Shown here in pieces: positions 39,293 through 52,114 of a stretch of DNA of 64,000 bases (its first letter is position 1; each line of letters starts with the position of its first letter). The notes under the pieces were generated by a model. That model had not been told where the DNA came from. It did not search any database and saw only the letters and a list, made by a program, of their open reading frames with translations. Origin of the DNA: Phorcus lineatus (lineage: Eukaryota; Mollusca; Gastropoda; Trochida; Trochidae). The stretch covers positions 53,841,877-53,905,876 of the forward strand of contig OV121081.1 in assembly GCA_921293015.1 (NCBI GenBank), given 5' to 3'. The position numbers and the translations under genes were made by a program.

Positions 39293-39585
39293 TCTTTATG
39301 ACGTTGCCATGCTATGACGTCACAGAACAAGGGGCGCATAACTCTTGACAATCGATGCGTACCCACAGATTGGTGACGTCATTACTTTACATCAATCACA
39401 TATAATAATACTAACAGCAGTTTTTAGATATGGACAAAGTTAGGTGACATTAATTGCATTTAATTGTGGCTTGAAAAGTTTAATGAAATAATGTTCTTTC
39501 ATCTTTCTCTTTTCATCACTGTTCGACATGACTTTGTAGAAGGGGAATATTTCTGTGACGTCATAGCATGGCAACGTCATAAAGA

Positions 39586-39624
39586 CCCCATGATGATCAC
39601 TGAATAGTGTGAAACCGGTCGGGG
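39586..39624 (+). ncRNA. Hammerhead-ribozyme-like core (right arm)
   Basis: CCCC (39586-39589) can pair with GGGG (39621-39624) as stem I. TGATGA (39591-39596) and GAAA (39611-39614) are the two conserved core strands. CACT/AGTG around GAAT (39598-39609) is stem II. ACC/GGT (39614-39619) is a loopless stem III, as in minimal hammerheads that act as dimers, and cleavage would fall after C39620. The base before TGATGA is A (39590), where the canonical core has C, so this copy may be inactive. The folding is my reading by eye. Confidence 0.45.
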
Positions 39625-41430
39625 ATTTAAATCATTTCCAGACTTTTGTTTTTTATCTATATATATATATATTGTATTGCATGATGTTATCAATTTCTGC
39701 CAATTGTGTTTAGTGTTTCTTGTATACGATGTGTTTCATATGTGTAATTGCAATGAACATGTACCACAAAAAGAAATTAAAAAACCCCCAAAAACGAATT
39801 TATTCGGACCATGTTAGATATTTTTCCTGAACTAATGTTGACATCAGAGGATGTTAATGTACATCATTCTGCACTAAATAGTTGGTACCCTGTTTGCTGT
39901 AATTTTAGGTTTCATAGAACCGGTGAGTCACTTCATTCACGTAATGCCTACTGTTATAAGATGGCTTCATTTTGATCGATCGTGTTCTCTGGATGGTATG
40001 GTCATCTCTACTATGACAGAAAACAAATCCGTCGCAAAATGCATACACTTCTTTCTCTTATTTCCATTCTTTGTATATGGATCTAAATGACAATAGATCA
40101 AACACTAACATCAAAACGTCATAATTTGATCGTCGGTTTATGTATAAATGGTAAGAAATTTACCTGTCACAACAATGATTTGCACATATATACACAAGAA
40201 CATGGTAGGTAAGCGAGTTATATTGAACACAAAATGTGCCCTTTTCATAACAAATGATTTAACAGACTATACTCGTTGTTTTTTCTTTGCGTTTTAAAGC
40301 AAATGGTGGCTTTGAAAAATATTATCACATTAACTATGAAAATAATCAAAAGCAGTACTCAGGTAAACATAAACCATTTAACGAGCTTCCACGTAATAAC
40401 ATTTATGTTAAATTAAATGAGTTAACGATTTTGCATCAAACGAGCAGAGGTCGGAATCTTATTATATCACGAGTTTAATAAAATGGTGTTCCCCGGGCAA
40501 GACTTTAATTAAGGATACGGCTGTAAAGGGCAAAGTCCTTATTGTTATTGGTGTGTTTTATTATCATCATTTCACAGATCTTCAGATCGAGATTCAGCAA
40601 CAGTCACTGAAGCAAACGCAAATAAACTTTATATTCAAACAACGTTTACTATACAAGTCCTCGAGCATTTTGGTTACAAAGGAAAAGTACTAAATTGCCC
40701 GGAGAAGCCGAATGATCGTATTTTTAACATAATTTTCGAAAACTGAAATTCAACCAAACTCTATCAATGGAAAAGTTTTATTGGCGTGTTTATTATTATT
40801 CCTCTTTCGAGACTTTTTTGAACAAAATTCAGCCAAAACAACATGATATTTTACAGCCAAATTTCATATACTAATAGTCCTCATTATGGACTCACGGTGC
40901 GAAGCTTTTGTGCCAAATCAAATGATTAAATGAAGGCCAAGCTCGACCCAAATTTCGGAAAATTAACATGGGACAATATTCAAAATGCACCTAGAGACTT
41001 GCACCTTTTTTATATGATACGCAATTTTCATAAAACTTTCAGGGAGGATTTTTAACCATTTTGTCGAAGTGGCGACTATATTCTTGACTATATTCTTTAC
41101 GTATCTTTTCTGTCCTTATAGTCCTTTATCAAAAAAAGCATTCCCGAAGATACGCTATCAATGAGCTTATATTTGCACATCATGAAGCTGGAACGTTGGC
41201 TGTTACTGATTTATTGTAGGACCCACAAATGTGCTATACTGGTTTCGCTTGCCTATTACATATCTTATATTATATATATGTATATATGTATGTATGTATA
41301 TACATAAAATGAATTTTACAACCATGGCGTCAACATTGCTTATTCGAGCAGTTTGCAAATAAGAACAACACACTTGCATGCACTTATCCACGTTTTTAGA
41401 GTAATGAAACTGGTTTATTTCTTTGAGTTT

Positions 41431-41555
41431 GCACCAAATCCTTACTGAACAGTTCTATATTGCAGACACATTTGCCGAGTCCCTTGCGGGATTCGAACCC
41501 CGGACCTCATGAACCGAAGCCAAATGGGTTAGCAACTACGCTGTCCCGCCTCCAA
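41431..41555 (-). mobile_element. tRNA-derived SINE, truncated copy
   Basis: On the minus strand the copy has an A-box-like GACAGCGTAGTTGC (41535-41547) and B box GGGTTCGAATC (41490-41500). It shares the TATTGCAGACA and CCTTACTG body motifs with the copies at 28 and 59 kb but ends early. A poly-C tract lies on its right. Confidence 0.7.
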
Positions 41556-41569
41556 ATCAAGGCAATAAC

Positions 41570-41571
<2 letters not shown>

Positions 41572-41602
<31 letters not shown>
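41572..41602. repeat. Poly-C run of 31
   Basis: An unbroken run of C (G on the gene's sense strand). Such runs can form i-motif or G-quadruplex structures, and their length in an assembly is unreliable. Confidence 0.95.
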
Positions 41603-42769
41603 TTCCCGCACCTCATTCCCTCGTTCGTTATAATATTAGGTACTTAAATCATGTCAGTGTGACTTACAATACACAAAGATGAGCTCTCAAGCTTTAACAC
41701 TATTCTTTGGATTATTTGAACAATCTCTACCATAATGAGTAAGAATTTTCTCAGACAACAACGCTCTACTAAACGTCATCTTTTTTCGCCATTTCAATGT
41801 AAATTTTTAGACAGCAAATCCATTTTCAGGAACCCCCTCTGCAGTAGAGAGACGCTGTCTTTGAACAGCAAAGCACTCTTCCAGTGTTGCGGAAGTGTCT
41901 TGTTTTTTCCTATCGATTTTTCAAAGAGACTGTCTTTTAAGCAGCCACTCCTATATTTATGGTTCTCTGTCTCCAATTTACAATCTGTTGTCCATTTAAA
42001 AAATATTTTATTCGCATAGAGATTGAATTATCGCTTTGCCTAAATCACAAAAGCTTTAATTTATTCCAAAATGGAGGATACAGTCCCACGATTCAATCCT
42101 TGTTTTGTGTGTTACAAGAGCGCATTTTCGTTGAATGGTGTATAACTGGACGTAAATGGAAAGAGCTTTGGAGCTTTGTCGGCGATAATCTTAAATCACG
42201 CACAAATGACACTTGTAAGATACCCAAAGTCAAAACAGTATGTCTTTCGTTAACCCAGTATATTCATTGCTTTCGCTTTTGAAATTCAACATGCATGCAT
42301 GGAAACTCAAATAGGATCTTGGATCTTCTATCTTTGGATGGAATTAAGAAGCTACAAAGACAAATTATTATGATTATTTGTATCATTAATAATGGTATTA
42401 TAGATATAATGAACTATACAACAATAAACCTTCCAATACTGTTGCCCCACTGTATCATCAATCATCAAATAGAATAATACTGTGTCAAAAGTATGAATAA
42501 AAACAGCAACAGATTGACAATACTTTTTCAAGTAGTAAACCTATCCTTTCTATAAGAAATGGTCACCTATAAATCACCATCATTCTTTATCACTTCTTCA
42601 ATTAAATCCAAAACCACTTATTCCGCAACTTATTCACCTGCCTTTATAAAACCCCATTATTCTACTTTTCTACCCACTCTTGTACCGACACCATCTAATC
42701 TACCACTACCCCTTCAAAACCTTATGGAAACTATAACATCTTACCTCGACCACAACTTCTACTTTAAGG

Positions 42770-44300
42770 TCACCATTTTAACTTTCCCACAACTTCTGCT
42801 AAACGCTAGCATCTGACCTCTCCCACAACTTCTACTAACTATTTTAACTGTCCCAAAACTTGTACTAAACCATCTTACCTCTCCCACAACTTGTACTAAA
42901 CTTTAAAACCTCTCCCGCAACTTCTACTAAACCACTTTACCTCTCCCACAACTTTTACTAAACCATTCTACCTTTCCTACGACTTCTTCTAAAACGTCAT
43001 CATCTCACCTCTAATACGACTTTTACTAAACCATTTTCCTCTCCCACAACTTCTACTAAACCATTTTACCTCTCCAACAACTTCTACTAAACCATTTTAC
43101 CACTCCCACAACTTCTACTAAACGATTTTCCTCCCCCACAACTTCTACTAAACCATTTTCCTCTCCCACAACTTCTACTAAACCATTTACCTCTCCCACA
43201 ACTTTTACTAAACCATTTTACCACTCCCACAACTTCTACTAAACCATTTACCTCTCCCACAACCTCTACCAAAACATTTTACCTCTCCAACAACTTTTAC
43301 TAAACCATTTTACCTCTCCCACAACTTCTACTAAACCATTTTCCTCTTCCACAACTTCTACTAAACCATTTTCCTCTCCCATAACTTCTACTAAACCATT
43401 TTCCTCTCCCACAACTTCTACTAAACCATTTTCCTCCCCCACAACTTCTACTTAACCATTTTACCTCTCCAACATCTTCTACTTAACCATTTTCCTCTCC
43501 CTAAACTTCTACTAAACCATTTTACCTCTCCCACGACTTCTTCTAAAACGTCACCATCTCACCTCTCCTAAGGCTTTTACTTAGACTTTACCATCTTATC
43601 TCTCCTACTACGTCTACTTAAATTACCATCTCACCTCTCCTACTGCTTCTACTCAAACTTTACCATCTCACCTCTTTTACGACCTCTACTAAAAGCTACC
43701 ATCTTACCTCTCCTTGCTTCTACTTAAACATCAATATCTTATATCTCCTACTACTTCTTATAAACTTTACTATCTCAGCTCACCTACTTCTTCTACTAAG
43801 ACTTCACCCTACCTCTACCCCTGCTTCTACCAAATTGTCAACATCCCACTTTCCCTACTTTCTACTTAAACGCCAATGTCTGACCTCTCCTACTAATACA
43901 CCCCTAATGGTTGAAATATTTCCAAGCGGAGCTAAACAATAACTCTTCCACTTACTACATGTACTTATACTAAAATGTCACTCTCTTACCTTTCCTAATA
44001 CTTCTTTTAAATCGTCATTATCTTACCTTTCCTAATACTTATACTAAAATGTCACTATCTTACCATTCCTAATACTTCTATTTCAATCTCGCCATCAATC
44101 CTCTCTTTCTAGTTCCACTTAAACGTCACCATCTTACTTTTGCTCTTCCTTCTACTAAAACGTCAACCTCTTACCTTTCCTTCCACCCATACTAATATGT
44201 CATTATTGGCTGAAATATTGACCAAGAGGCGCTTAACAACGACTTACTCACTCACTTTTTCTACTAAAATGTCATTATCTTACATCTAATGTAAGTTGAT
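42770..44300. repeat. Pyrimidine-rich ~30-bp minisatellite, decaying to the right
   Basis: The unit is close to CTTCTACTAAACCATTTTCC followed by TCTCCCACAA (30-31 bp; many units have TTACC in place of TTCC). It is regular from about 42.82 to 43.56 kb, then drifts into related units (AAACGTCACCATCTCACCTC) up to about 44.3 kb. A longer repeat of about 300 bp is visible: GGTTGAAATATTTCCAAG near 43910 and GGCTGAAATATTGACCAAG near 44209. The plus strand is strongly pyrimidine-biased. On the gene's sense strand units with TTACC read GAG/GTAAAAT, a donor-like motif. Confidence 0.92.
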
Positions 44301-46404
44301 TTACTGGAAGTACCTGTCTATATTCTCCTTTAACCTCTATTAGAAACACGGTCCTATCTAGATAGCACATTGGGATTTTGATATAAGTAAAATAGCTTGA
44401 ATCTTGAATTTTACAAACACAAGAAAAATCCTTTTGAAACTACAGTCACAGTCACAGTCGGCATGTTTTTAAGGTTTTGAGGTCTTTAGGATTTTATCAC
44501 AAGGATGTTACTTTCACCCTTGTTTTCAATTATTCAATCATGACATCAAGAGTTCAAACAAATCACTGCTCAGCTCCTAATGTTGTAAACCTGTTTGAAT
44601 GTTTCGGAAAACACTTTTTGCAAAATAAAAACGGTCATGTATTTCAAAACAAGCAAGGTAAAATTTCTCACAATCTAATACTTTGTTATGGCGGTAGGTC
44701 TGGGCATACTTAACTAAATGTAATTTTTTAGAGATATTTTGAAGGTATCCAATCAGTCAAGAGTATTTACCTTGGGGAAAGATCGTATTTCACTTTCTGT
44801 AAAATTTGAAAACATCATACGTCAGTCGGTGAACATGACAACATCTAATATATCACAGAGCACATTAACCAAATGTGTGAAATTTTGGTTATGTAAATCT
44901 TCAAATGATATGAAGCTTTTTTAAAAATTTGACATTCGAAACATATTTTTGTACTAAGATGCCCATTTAAGAAACACAACCAAAACCTATTTACCAAATT
45001 ACATCAATTGGCACAGCTACTGCAGTTGAATCCCGTTTCTGCATCAAAGAAATAAAACCTTTAAATTTGACAGTTAATTCAAATTATACTTAAACCTTTC
45101 CAGAATCCACACAGCACATGTTGCTTGAACGATTACGTTTAGTTTTTCTAACCAAAGTCGTAAAAATCGTCCCATGTGTTTGAGGCAACGTGTAATAGAA
45201 ATGACCTTGGCTAACCTGATTTGCAATGGAGCGAACGATTCAAACACACCACAACAACCTAATTAGTTCAGGTAATGGATTTTTAGCCTTGCCCAAGCCC
45301 AATTACCCTGAGCCATAATGGGCCTGTGTCTTAAAGTTCCCCTATTTTCACATTGAGTAATCAAATACAAGAAGCTAAACACGCCCTTTGTCTGAATGGT
45401 CACTATCATAGACGTCAGGTTCTAAGAGAACGCCACGAATAAGAGGATCATCTGGTAGGACACCTTTGTAGGTGGCCAGATTCCCCAACATTTGTTTCCA
45501 TTAGATCAAGTTCCCTTAATCCCTACAGAGCGAATACGCTTTAGTTTAGACCACCCTCAGCGATTCTGTTAAGATAATTTCATGATGAAATGGTTCAATT
45601 CCCAAGGTTCAGGAAAAGATTGTAGCAAATGAGTTCTAGAAGGCATCACCAAAGGGCAAGTTGTTACTTAAGCTAATGACAATGTATACCCCGTCTGTCA
45701 TTGCATTGTTTTACAATCCCCGTCCTAAAGATTCACATAGCATATTCACTTTTACAACGGTATGTAGTCGCAGTATTGTTCTCACTAATCTATATATTTC
45801 GTTATGTATTGAAAATAAATTGTTTTTCACTCATATCCCTAAATATTTTCTTAAAAATGAAATGCAGTCAGGGAAAAAAAAGATAGGTTAATAATTTGAA
45901 CGAACAAGAAAGGGACACATGTCTAAATCAAAGTAAAGGCTTTCAGTAAGGTATCTTGTTCCTTATGAATTAACTTAAAATGGCGTTCCTGGTCGAACGT
46001 AGCAAAACTTGAAAGTGCTATCAAAATCTTATCTTTCTATAAACTTCTAAGAACTCGTTGCATTTATTATCTTCCTTTTTCGTAATACCATGTCAGACCT
46101 TATAATCAAAAAACAACGAAGAAAAAAAGAAGATAAACATACAATTGTTTTTAAAATTCACGTTTCAATTAAATGGACATGTGTTTTTGTTCAACCGAAG
46201 AATAAACAGAAGCAGCAAGAAATACCAAAGATGAAAAAAAAGTTTTTAAAAAGTTATAACGAGAAATCACGTCAATTCCATAGAATGGCCCAGAAACACT
46301 TTGCCACGAGACATATTGCAACTGAAGTAAAGCGAATAAAAAAAATAAGCATGACCGCAAAATAAAAACCATTAAACGGCTTATTCTAAAATAGATTCGC
46401 CAAG

Positions 46405-46495
46405 GACTCTTGGTCGAGTGGATAACATTGAGATACATTCGGTTCGGCGATTGTTGACTGACTCGGTGGGCGTGGACTCGAATCTCGACGGGTGC
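46405..46495 (+). mobile_element. tRNA-like sequence, probable SINE head or tRNA relic
   Basis: TTGGTCGAGTGGATAAC (about 46410-46426) resembles an A box and GGACTCGAATCTC (46474-46486) a B box. The spacing of about 60 nt would fit a class II (Leu/Ser) tRNA or a derived SINE. I could not fold a clean acceptor stem, and it differs from the SINE family at 28, 41 and 59 kb. Confidence 0.35.
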
Positions 46496-49400
46496 AATAT
46501 ACCAACAGTACAACAATTTGATCAATGACTAATAATTTTATCCATATTGTATCAATGTTTCATTTTTTTAGTGTCCAAATGATATGTTTTTGTAAATATG
46601 TCATAATTATTTTAAGGTTCACAAAGCAGATAACGCTAATGGTTGTTTATTATTGACTTTATACACATAAGACAGCATGTGTGCAGTTGGAATAAGATTC
46701 CATGTCTGATGCCATTAACGTTGGGTAACACGATCACATCATCAATAAGATATGACGATACGCCTGCTACACAGAATCAAAGATGACTTAGCTCACCTTC
46801 TCCCCCCTTTCACTATCTTGTACGCCTGCTTATTCAATTTCAACTGATAAAAAGAGAAGTTCATGATCACATGGAATGTTTTAGCTCATTCGTCGTTGAG
46901 AGCGATGAAGGGTAACTCTTAGATGATTAATGATACGTATTTAATTTAAGCAGTTCATTGCATCACGCACTTCACTTAAGCGGCTGTGAGAGCCCTTGGA
47001 GTAGCGTTTCCAGCGAATATCTCAGATAGTCTGTGATTAGGGACATACCGAGCTGCTCCTTGTCGTTGCAAATAAACTAATTTTTCCATTGTTAGCATTG
47101 CTACTTGCAACATATTTCGTCTAGTTTAATACCAGGACTGGATTGAAGAAGACGCCAGTGTCGAAACAAAAACTGAAATCGTCGTTCATTTAACAATATC
47201 GGAACATCCATCCAATATCAAATAACCTTCAATGACTTGGGTTTCGCTCGTCGTACAAAAAATGATCTCCTCAGAAGTTTTAATGAGCTAAAGACATAGC
47301 ATCAAACTGTTGGAAAATTATTCCCAGGAAGGCTGTAGCAGCCAATTTAAGCGCCAATTTGTCACGAAAAACGATTTAAATACAACTGGCCAAGATCAAA
47401 CCTATCACGTGGCGTTTCTTTCATTTGTTCAAGTCAAGAACACAATAAGTTGATAAAAACAACAAATAGCTTTCCGAGTTAGCCTGCAATTATTTACACA
47501 GTCATGCGACCTTTCGACGCCTGACTATTGGGAAGAAAGGCATCCCTCTAGGGAGGAAAGTTGAGATGGTGGCGATAATGCTGACTTCAACATGAGAGAT
47601 CAATAGTTTTAAGGAGAGTAGTTCCAGGAGAGTGTTCAACCTTCATTACTCGCCCGCAAACAGTCTACACATCAACATATTTCCATAACCAAGTCATATG
47701 GAAATAACCTATTGATTGAACTGCCATCATTTGGGGTTAATAACTGTCTTGTTTAACGGCATCGCGCCTTTATTCGCAAACACAAGGCGTCATTGGCCCC
47801 CTGCTACCACCAGTAGTACCTGAAAGTGTTGGATCTATAATTGGCTGAAGTTTCAAGAGCATCAGCCTCAGTACGCCTCAAACGTTAATAAAAGTACAGC
47901 GAAGTTCACAATGTCACTCTTTGGAAGCTTTGGAAGTCTCATAAAGTAACGACTGAGCCCTGCTTCATTTTCGACATTGTTAATGAATAATTTATGGAAC
48001 TTATTATGCACTGACCAGATTATGATCACATTCCACATAAACCTTAGTTACCTCTGTTTCATGTTGAACACTTTCTTGGCTAGATATACAGAAACTGTTT
48101 GGTTGCAACAAAATGTTAATCTGTGCAATCAGCCACGATGTTACAAACTGAACATGCGGTCTTTTACCGTTATCGTTGACAGGACTGGAGATCCTTCTCA
48201 TGTGCGAAGCGCACATACTTCTTCCATAACAGATATCTGTCGAAATCTTATCTGTGTAGATAAAATCGAATCTGTGTAACAAATTTTTAGTGCTGGAATT
48301 TGATAGCGCCGAGAAATATCGTCCCCTTGAAACAGAGGTCACGAGGGACGCTATAAGTTCAGTTAGTCTATGAAAATACAGCTGCATACCAAAAGTTTGC
48401 AAATCGAATGTAATTTGGCATGTCTTTGAGGCGTGAAAGAAACGTGAAAATCCGTTGCACCTTCACGCAATCGTATGCCATCGTATACAGTTAACCGTAA
48501 TAGTTTTTGGCAGGTCCCTGAAGTGAAAAGGGTCAAAATTTCGGAAACAGTCATTTTTCTTTTTCTCCACAAAATCCTTTATAAGTAATAAACAGCTTTA
48601 AACACAAGTTATATTTGTTCGTTTGCATTAAGTCAATTTGATTTTGCTGTGTTTTGTCTCAGAGAGTCGAAATGTAATATTTTAAGGAAATCAAAATTTC
48701 GAAAATGTGACCCCTCATGTTCATGCCAAAATTCAATTTTTTGCACGAGATTATTAACCAAGAGAGATGCTTAGGCGGTTCCGCTGAAGTAATTTTACTG
48801 AGGTTAATACCAAATTACATGATATTTGCACTATGATACAGTAGTAAGTGAACAAACCTATGTAATTATTTGCATTTGCAATGAAGGTCTCAATAAGAAG
48901 TTTGTTCCTTAAAAAAATCTGCTTTAAGTGGCTTTATAATTGTATTCTGTGACATATCCGGTGGGTGTGTTTTCGCATGAGAGTTAACAATTGACTGCTC
49001 TGTCATATGAGGTTCCCAAAAAATTATTCCTAACGAAACGTTTAGCACTATCGTGAGATGGAAATCAATACCCTGAACGAGAGGTGTAAATACACTGTTC
49101 ACACGCGCTGACAACTTTTATCTTTTCAATTTCATTGTTTTTCAAGGATCAGCCGGTTTTGTAGGAAATGTTGACAGGAGGGAATATCGCTTTAGCTATC
49201 TGCTGTCGCTTCATGTTTCATTCCAAGTCCTGAATCCAACAGTTATTACCAACTTTGATCGATGTTTGCTCTTCTTAATGTGACTTGTTCATTTCAAGTA
49301 GTCAAAACTATCTCGTGTGTAATAAACGACCTCAAACTTTATTTCAAAGAATTGCATTTAAATCAGGCGGGCTCTTCCAGATTACTCTGCTTGAGCAAGA

Positions 49401-51387
49401 ACCTGTACAGATTTTACTTTCAAAACGTTCAATTATTTCAATAATTCGGTTTTAAAGCTTTTCACCTATGTTTAGTGATAGTCTTATCATTAAATGCGCT
49501 GACGCACAGCAAATTTCGTATGAATAACTAACGCACAGATAATGCATATCTCCTATGACCAACTGTCATATCAGTTGTCTAAAAAATATGTACTTATTCA
49601 GATCAGAGTTCGTTCTTAAAGTTCGGAAGAATTATTGCAACGTTTGTAACAAAGCCTCGTGAAATGCAATTTCAACGAAATATAATTTCTTGTCTACCAT
49701 CTTAAGACCAAAAAACAGCAGCCATTATAGTAAATGCAACAGCATTCTTAAACTGATTTAAGTAATAGGTAAAGTTACAGATAAACTTTGTTTTTTTCAA
49801 AGCTGCCCCCATGCCCAGTTCGGCCGTTTTAAAAATCAATATTACTCATTTTGTGCACAACCTTCGGCCACCTTCCAGAGGTCATAGGATAGGCTTAATG
49901 AGAAACGTCTTAAAGTATATCAGTATTTTCATGTTCACTTCTGTACTCAACCGTGACACAGATAAACTTGCATTGAAATATATATGAAGCACGTTGATTA
50001 ATGCAAATACGTCAATGTAATTTGATGTCACGTTAACGTTTAAGCGCCACGGAAATGGGCCAGTTATGGTTTTAATTACCTTACAAGTGACGAATACTTA
50101 ACTTGACAGGTACAGTAATTTTTTTTCCGACAGCACTTACTCAACTGACGTCTCCCAGCGTAACCTCTGTTACTACGGGCCATATTCCTTGGTTTTGCAA
50201 CAGGAAAACCGTATTTCTTTCAATCCATTCACATAGAGTTATATCTCAAAAAAATTTATGCACTGAATGAAATATGTATATATAAGAAGGAACTCAAGTT
50301 TCAAGTCAGGAACACTTCAAACGTTTAGTTTAACACAACTTTGATAACTTTGATTGTAGCAAGTCAGTATTTTACATTCGAAGTATTCTACAGTTAACCG
50401 AAAAACACTATAGGGAAGGAATAATTCAAGTAACATCATTTTGGCAGTGAATGAGTACCTGTAGAAAAATCGTGTATCCTCCTGTATAATGACACTTCTC
50501 GAGTTGTTACGAAAATGAGACCTAACGTGTCAGATGGATATTGCCTGTTTTAAAGTATTTTTAGGAGTCAACTGTTAGAATCTTCACTTCGATTGTTTTG
50601 TTCATTGGTCTCTCGTTTCAATGTTTTCCGTTTTGCCTCACTTGCCTGTATGATCAATAGACGCGCACTGTCATCCCAGCTTCACAGGTGTTTGTGAATG
50701 GCAGTCTGGCCAAGAAGATGTTCATTCGAACGTAATGTACTTAGTGTCCATCGCAGAGCAACACTTGACTCTTTTTCAAAGAGGCATTAGACCTTTGCTG
50801 TTTCAGAACAGATTATGAAGAGGACGAATTTCCCTTTTCTCATGCATATCCAGTGTCAAATATATACGTGTTAAGGATTTCAAAAACATACCTTTCTAGA
50901 TTAATAAAGGGATTAGGATCAACTACCTTCAACATTGTAATCATTTCAAACTCTGTTAGATAGAATTCCTTTTAACCAAATGTGACTCTGTAACTTACTT
51001 TTAAAGTTGATTTTGTACGTGTACCAAGACCTTTCTACTGTTGAACGATTGTTTGATTGAATTTTTTAAATTATAGCAGTTTCGTTATTTTTACTATTAG
51101 TTTATCATCTGAATGAATGTGCCCTTAAGATATCATAATAACAAGAATATCGTGTAACATTTATTTTTTTCACTCATGTTATAATTTTAGGGCCACAGTA
51201 AGAAAAGTGTTAATGTAAATAGTTTGGTCTTTCGACCCAAGGAGCTATCCAGGATAAATAGACTATGCAACACTATGGAGGTGTAACGTGGAATGAGTGC
51301 TATACAAACACAAGCAAGTTTAGGCCCTGTACATATATAACACATGGTGCCGTCTTACATCAATCTATTATTAGTTTGCACGCCAGA

Positions 51388-51718
51388 GTGCCAACCTCTA
51401 GCTTTTTTCTTGCATTATGCTATGGGTAACAATCAAACAAAAGTGCCAACCCCTAGCTTTTTTCTTGCATTATTCTATGGGTAACAATCAAACAAAAGTG
51501 CCAACCTCTAGCTTTTTTCTTGCATTATTCTATGGGTAACAATCAAGCAAGAGTGCCAACCTCTAGCTTTTTTCTTGCATTATTCTATGGGTAACAATCA
51601 AACAAAAGTGCCAACCTCTAGCTTTTTTTCTTGCATTATTCTATGGGTAACAATCAAGCTAGAGTGCCAACCTCTAGGTTCTTTTCTTGCATTATTCTAT
51701 GGGTAACATTCAAACCAG
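51388..51718. repeat. 55-bp minisatellite, six nearly identical copies
   Basis: Units start GTGCCAACCTCTAGC at 51388, 51443, 51498, 51553, 51608 and 51664 and end TATGGGTAACAATCAAAC. The differences are a few substitutions plus one T insertion. Weak echoes (CATTCTATGGATAAT) lie at 52205-52280. Confidence 0.95.
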
Positions 51719-51962
51719 ATAATACAATACAGATTCCTGCACAGAATTATTTATACGAAAAGAGAATTGTTGAAAATTAATCTTGTCGACGATGATTTAT
51801 GTAATTTCTGCAATGATGTTTCTTAGAGTATTGATCATGTATATTGGTATTGCTGTGAAACCACTAAATTCTGGACTGAACTTTGACTTTGGATAAATAC
51901 ATTATTAGAACATAAAATAACAATCTCAAAATACTTGATCTGGTCTGTTACACTATATAACA
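51718..51962 (+). pseudogene. LINE 3' fragment: CxFC-knuckle region
   Basis: The plus-strand frame around 51720-51960 reads NTIQIPAQNYLYEKRIVE, then LVDDDLCNFCNDVS, a stop, SIDHVYWYCCETTKFW, then WINTLLEHKIT. The CNFC..H..W.C pattern with the following helix is the C-terminal knuckle of L1-like LINE proteins. It has at least one stop and is cut at both ends. It directly follows the 55-bp array. Confidence 0.6.
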
Positions 51963-52099
51963 ATGTTCTGATAAATTAAATAATAATTTCTGCACAGAAA
52001 TACATAAATATATGTAATATTAAAAAATGATACCAAAATTGAACAACTACCAAAACATCTTGAATGAAATCTAACTCTGCAACCTATGGAACAAATAAC

Positions 52100-52114
52100 T
52101 CCCCCCCCCCCCCC
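52100..52114. repeat. Short poly-C run
   Basis: About 14 C followed by A-rich sequence. Low complexity only. Confidence 0.8.

Larger units (their letters stand above)
39218..39660. mobile_element. Head-to-head pair of Penelope-type tails: perfect 110-bp inverted repeat with hammerhead-like cores
   Basis: The left arm 39218-39327 is the exact reverse complement of the right arm 39551-39660, with a 223-bp spacer. Each arm, read inward to outward, has TGTGACGTCATAG, then ACCCCATGATGATCACTG, then GTGAAACCGGTCGGGG. The first two blocks occur in the same order in the tail of the Penelope-like element at 8.8 kb. TA tracts flank both sides (39106-39180 and 39660-39673). Penelope-like elements are known to leave inverted and partial tandem copies, and many carry minimal hammerhead ribozymes. 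The identity of the arms argues for recent formation. Confidence 0.7.

Noticed and set aside
42559-43272. Open frames over the pyrimidine-rich array
   Set aside because: Ser/Thr/Pro-rich or Gly/Val-rich translations are products of the tandem repeat.
48004-48402. 132-codon minus-strand open frame
   Set aside because: No family resemblance, and overlapped by another unrelated open frame on the plus strand.
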